This document shows positions 60,851 through 64,000 of a DNA stretch of 64,000 bases, one piece after another (position 1 is the stretch's first letter; every line of letters begins with the position of its first letter). The translations under genes and the position numbers were made by a program. Under the pieces are notes generated by a model. That model saw nothing but the letters and a program-made list of their open reading frames with translations, was not told the DNA's origin and made no database searches. The stretch is from Crotalaria pallida (lineage: Eukaryota > Streptophyta > Magnoliopsida > Fabales > Fabaceae), in contig CM075651.1 of assembly GCA_037953625.1 (NCBI GenBank), positions 103,789,001 to 103,853,000 of the forward strand, in the 5' to 3' direction.

Positions 60851-61454
60851 AGCATGAGTCCTTGGAGGTTCTAACAAGTGTAGAATGGTTAAGAAAGTAT
60901 TCTAAAGCCTTAGAATGTTCTAGGAATGTGTATTTGTACTTATCATAAACAGTAGAATGATCCTAAACATTGCATGGTACCCCAAGGGATGTAGAGGGTG
61001 TAGCATGAGTCCTTGGAGATTCTAACAAGTGTAGAATGGTGAAGAAAGTATTCTAAAGGCTTAGAATGTTCTAGGAATGTGTATTTGTACTTATAATAAC
61101 CATTAGAATGATCCTAAACATTGCATGGTACCCCAAGGGACGTAGAGGGTGTAGCATGAGTCCTTGGAGATTCTAACAAGTGTAGAATGGTTAAGAGAGT
61201 ATTCTAAAGGCTTAGAATGGTCTAGGAATGTGTATTAGGACTTATAAGAACCATTAGAATGATCCTAAACAATGCTTGAGTCCCCAAGGGACGTAGAGGG
61301 TCTAGCATGAGTCCTTGGAGGTTCTAACAAGTGTAGAATGGTTAAGAGAGTATTCTAAAGGCTTAGAATGGTCTAGGAATGTGTATTAGGACCTATAAGA
61401 ACAATTAGAAAGATCCTAAACAATGCTTGAGTCCCCAAGGGACGTAGAGGGTGT

Positions 61455-62983
61455 TGCATGAGTCCTTGGAGGTTCTAACAAGTGTAGAATGGTTAAGAAA
61501 GTATTCTAAAGGCTTAGAATGTTCTAGAATTGTGTATTTGTACTTATAATAACCATTTGTACTTATAATAACCATTATAATGATCCTAAACATTGCATGG
61601 TACCCCAAGGGACGTAGAGGGTGTAGCATGAGTCCTTGGAGGTTCTAACAAGTGTAGAATGGTTAAGAAAGTATTCTAAAGCCTTAGAATGTTCTAGGAA
61701 TGTGTATTTGTACTTATCATAAACAGTAGAATGATCCTAAACATTGCATGGTACCCCAAGGGATGTAGAGGGTGTAGCATGAGTCCTTGGAGATTCTAAC
61801 AAGTGTAGAATGGTGAAGAAAGTATTCTAAAGGCTTAGAATGTTCTAGGAATGTGTATTTGTACTTATAATAACCATTAGAATGATCCTAAACATTGCAT
61901 GGTACCCCAAGGGACGTAGAGGGTGTAGCATGAGTCCTTGGAGATTCTAACAAGTGTAGAATGGTTAAGAGAGTATTCTAAAGGCTTAGAATGGTCTAGG
62001 AATGTGTATTAGGACTTATAAGAACCATTAGAATGATCCTAAACAATGCTTGAGTCCCCAAGGGACGTAGAGGGTCTAGCATGAGTCCTTGGAGGTTCTA
62101 ACAAGTGTAGAATGGTTAAAAGAGTATTCTAAAGGCTTATAATTGTCTAGGAATGTGTATTAGGACTTATAATAACCATTAGAATGATCCTAAACATTGC
62201 ATGGTACCCCAAGGGACGTAGAGGGTGTAGCATGAGTCCTTGGAGGTTCTAACAAGTGTAAAATGGTTAAGAGAGTATTCTAAAGGCCTAGAATGGTCTA
62301 GGAATGTGTATTAGGACTTATAAGAACCATTAGAATGATCCTAAACAATGCTTGAATCCCCAAGGGACGTAGAGGGTGTAGCATGAGTCCTTGGAGGTTC
62401 TAACACGTGTAGAAAGGTTAAGAAAGTATTCTAAAGGCTTAGAATGTTCTAGGAATGTGTATTTGTACTTATAATAACCATTAGAATGATCCTAAACATT
62501 GCATGGTAGCCCAAGGGACGTAGAGGATGTAGCATGAGTCCGTGGAGGTTCTAACAAGTGTAGAATGGTTAAGATAGTATTCTAAAGGTGTAGAATGGTC
62601 TAGGAATGTGTATTAGGACCTATAAGAACAATTAGAAAGATCCTAAACAATGCTTGAGTCCCCAAGGGACGTAGAGGGTGTAGCATGAGTCCTTGGAGGT
62701 TCTAACAAGTGTAGAATGGTTAAGAGAGTATTCTAAAGGCTTAGAATGGTCTAGGAATGTGTATTAGGACCAATAAGAACAGTTAGAAAGATCCTAAACA
62801 ATGCTTGAGTCCCCAAGGGACGTAGAGGGTGTAGCATGAGTCCTTGGAGGTTCTTACAAGTGTAGAATGGTTACGATAGTATTCTAAAGGTGTAGAATGG
62901 TCTAGGAATGTGTATTAGGACCTATAAGAACAATTAGAAAGATCCTAAACAATGCTTGAGTCCCCAAGGGACGTAAAGGGTGT
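61455..62983 (+). repeat. 10-monomer HOR of 1529 bp, copy 1
   Basis: Order: 170-bp C (61455-61624), C with aagcctta and tatcataaacag, C with ggtgaagaaag, P, D-like with cttataattg, P with cctagaatgg, C with cacgtgtagaaagg, then three B monomers with aagatag or ttacgatag. The length is 170 plus 9 x 151. Its first four monomers repeat 60681-61303 closely (774-bp offset). The start of the next copy is at 62984. Confidence 0.84.
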
Positions 62984-64000
62984 TGCATGAGTCCTTGGAG
63001 GTTCTAACAAGTGTAGAATGGTTAAGAAAGTATTCTAAAGGCTTAGAATGTTCTAGGAATGTGTATTTGTACTTTTAATAACCATTTGTACTTATAATAA
63101 CCATTAGAATGATCCTAAACATTGCATGGTACCCCAAGGGACGTAGAGGGTGTAGCATGAGTCCTTGGAGGTTCTAACAAGTGTAGAATGGTTAAGAAAG
63201 TATTCTAAAGCCTTAGAATGTTCTAGGAATGTGTATTTGTACTTATAATAAACATTAGAATGATCCTAAACATTGCATGGTACCCCAAGGGACGTAGAGG
63301 GTGTAGCATGAGTCCTTGGAGATTCTAACAAGTGTAGAATGGTGAAGAAAGTATTCTAAAGGCTTAGAATGTTCTAGGAATGTGTATTTGTACTTATAAT
63401 AACCATTAGAATGATCCTAAACATTGCATGGTACCCCAAGGGACGTAGAGGGTGTAGCATGAGTCCTTGGAGATTCTAACAAGTGTAGAATGGTTAAGAG
63501 AGTATTCTAAAGGCTTAGAATGGTCTAGGAATGTGTATTAGGACTTATAAGAACCATTAGAATGATCCTAAACAATGCTTGAGTCCCCAAGGGACGTAGA
63601 GGGTCTTGCATGAGTCCTTGGAGGTTCTAACAAGTGTAGAATGGTTAAGAGAGTATTCTAAAGGCTTATAATTGTCTAGGAATGTGTATTAGGACTTATA
63701 ATAACCATTAGAATGATCCTAAACATTGCATGGTACCCCAAGGGACGTAGAGGGTGTAGCATGAGTCCTTGGAGGTTCTAACAAGTGTAGAATGGTTAAG
63801 AGAGTATTCTAAAGGCCTAGAATGGTCTAGGAATGTGTATTAGGACTTATAAGAACCATTAGAATGATCCTAAACAATGCTTGAGTCCCCAAGGGACGTA
63901 GAGGGTGTAGCATGAGTCCTTGGAGGTTCTAACACGTGTAGAAAGGTTAAGAAAGTATTCTAAAGGCTTAGAATGTTCTAGGAATGTGTATTTGTACTTA
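62984..64000 (+). repeat. 1529-bp HOR, copy 2, cut by the window end
   Basis: Starts with the third 170-bp monomer (62984-63153, first duplicate reading acttttaata) and follows the same order: aagcctta C, ggtgaagaaag C, P, cttataattg D, cctagaatgg P, cacgtgtagaaagg C. CACGTG lies at 62404 and 63933, 1529 bp apart. Its second monomer has ordinary cttataataaac where the earlier copies have cttatcataaac, so the copies have begun to diverge. Confidence 0.84.

Larger units (their letters stand above)
1..64000 (+). repeat. 151-bp satellite DNA array, head to tail
   Basis: The motif agcatgagtc recurs at 1, 152, 303, 454, 605 and so on, a strict 151-bp step. Counting through to the last start at 63909 gives 423 full monomers plus 92 bp. 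The length variants I found (+1 near 9363, 11024 and 11780; -1 near 9817, 13442, 20711, 32205 and 49020; -2 near 29200; -6 three times; +19 three times) sum to +35 and predict that last start exactly. All copies share one orientation. The consensus has 49 A, 21 C, 40 G and 41 T. Stop codons are frequent in the monomer, and because 151 is not divisible by 3 every frame passes through every phase of it, so no long reading frame can persist. Both ends of the window are inside the array. The period and homogeneity suggest (peri)centromeric heterochromatin of a eukaryote; the family is not one I recognise. Confidence 0.98.

Noticed and set aside
60681..61624. The 19-bp duplication as two independent events
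   Set aside because: The duplicated monomers share tgcatgag starts and the same following monomers at fixed spacing, so they are copies of one event.
61405..61629. A 74-codon open frame on the minus strand
   Set aside because: It lies wholly inside satellite repeats and stays open only because the 170-bp monomer, with its 19-bp duplication, shifts the frame past the usual stops. It has no recognisable domain, biased codon use or context, and the related 170-bp monomers at 60681 and 62984 yield no comparable frame. Not a gene.
1..64000. CRISPR array
   Set aside because: The repeats are contiguous 151-bp units with no unique spacers and no cas genes; this is a satellite.
1..64000. CENP-B box (nTTCGnnnnAnnCGGGn)
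   Set aside because: The consensus has a single CpG (ggacgtag) and no TTCG. The one ttcg seen (near 38696) is a private mutation without the rest of the motif.
1..64000. Transposon or LTR internal repeats as the source of the periodicity
   Set aside because: No reading frames, terminal repeats, primer-binding site or target duplications are visible, and the unit is too short and regular.
1..64000. TATA-like strings (ttataataacc, tataagaacc) as promoters
   Set aside because: They recur in every monomer as part of an AT-rich consensus and have no associated gene or other promoter signal.
1..64000. Tandem rRNA or tRNA gene cluster
   Set aside because: No rRNA or tRNA sequence or structure was recognised in the 151-bp unit, which is too variable at scattered positions.

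Overview
The window is one uninterrupted satellite DNA array from the first base to the last. The repeat unit (monomer) is 151 bp, about 40% GC, and all copies lie head to tail in the same orientation. Counting monomers from the motif agcatgagtc gives 423 complete copies plus 92 bp of a 424th. Only a small set of length variants departs from 151 bp (+1, -1, -2, -6 and +19 bp), and together they account exactly for the drift in phase across the window. I see no gene, RNA gene, transposon, CRISPR array, telomeric repeat or single-copy sequence. An array this long and this well homogenised points to constitutive heterochromatin of a eukaryotic nuclear chromosome, probably centromeric or pericentromeric. 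I do not recognise the satellite family and cannot name the organism. A 151-bp period fits many plant and animal centromeric satellites, but that alone does not prove centromere function.

The monomers fall into four recurring forms, called here P, B, C and D. P is the commonest form in much of the array. B differs from P at about three positions. C differs at about ten and carries GGTACC (KpnI) in most copies. D is a P-like front half joined to a C-like back half. The forms are ordered into higher-order repeats (HORs). From the left: a mixed region at 1-3775 with a 3322-bp-offset duplication; an 8-monomer HOR (1208 bp) at 3776-8909; an 11-monomer HOR with a 152-bp marker monomer at about 9.4-13.6 kb; mixed monomers to 17.7 kb; 13- and 6-monomer units at 17.7-21.4 kb; a 21-monomer (3171 bp) duplication with a nested 4-monomer step at 23.4-29.1 kb; a 3-monomer pair at 30.2-31.1 kb; 11-monomer units tagged by a 6-bp deletion at 33-38 kb; 12-, 6- and 5-monomer units at 42-47 kb; a very regular zone at 52.2-60.5 kb built from 3-, 6-, 11- and 12-monomer units; and a more irregular right end (60.5-64 kb) with a 19-bp internal duplication and a 1529-bp HOR.

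The interest lies in the structure. The array records local amplification, unequal exchange and gene conversion through traceable private mutations. The monomer itself looks like five diverged subunits of about 30 bp. It has a potential hairpin at the monomer junction, a strong G-over-C strand skew, and only one CpG in the consensus. A variant that has spread through the right-hand HORs creates a perfect three-unit heat-shock-element-like motif. Type and HOR calls were made by eye from diagnostic bases, so block boundaries are good to about one monomer. Copy numbers also depend on the assembly being correct.
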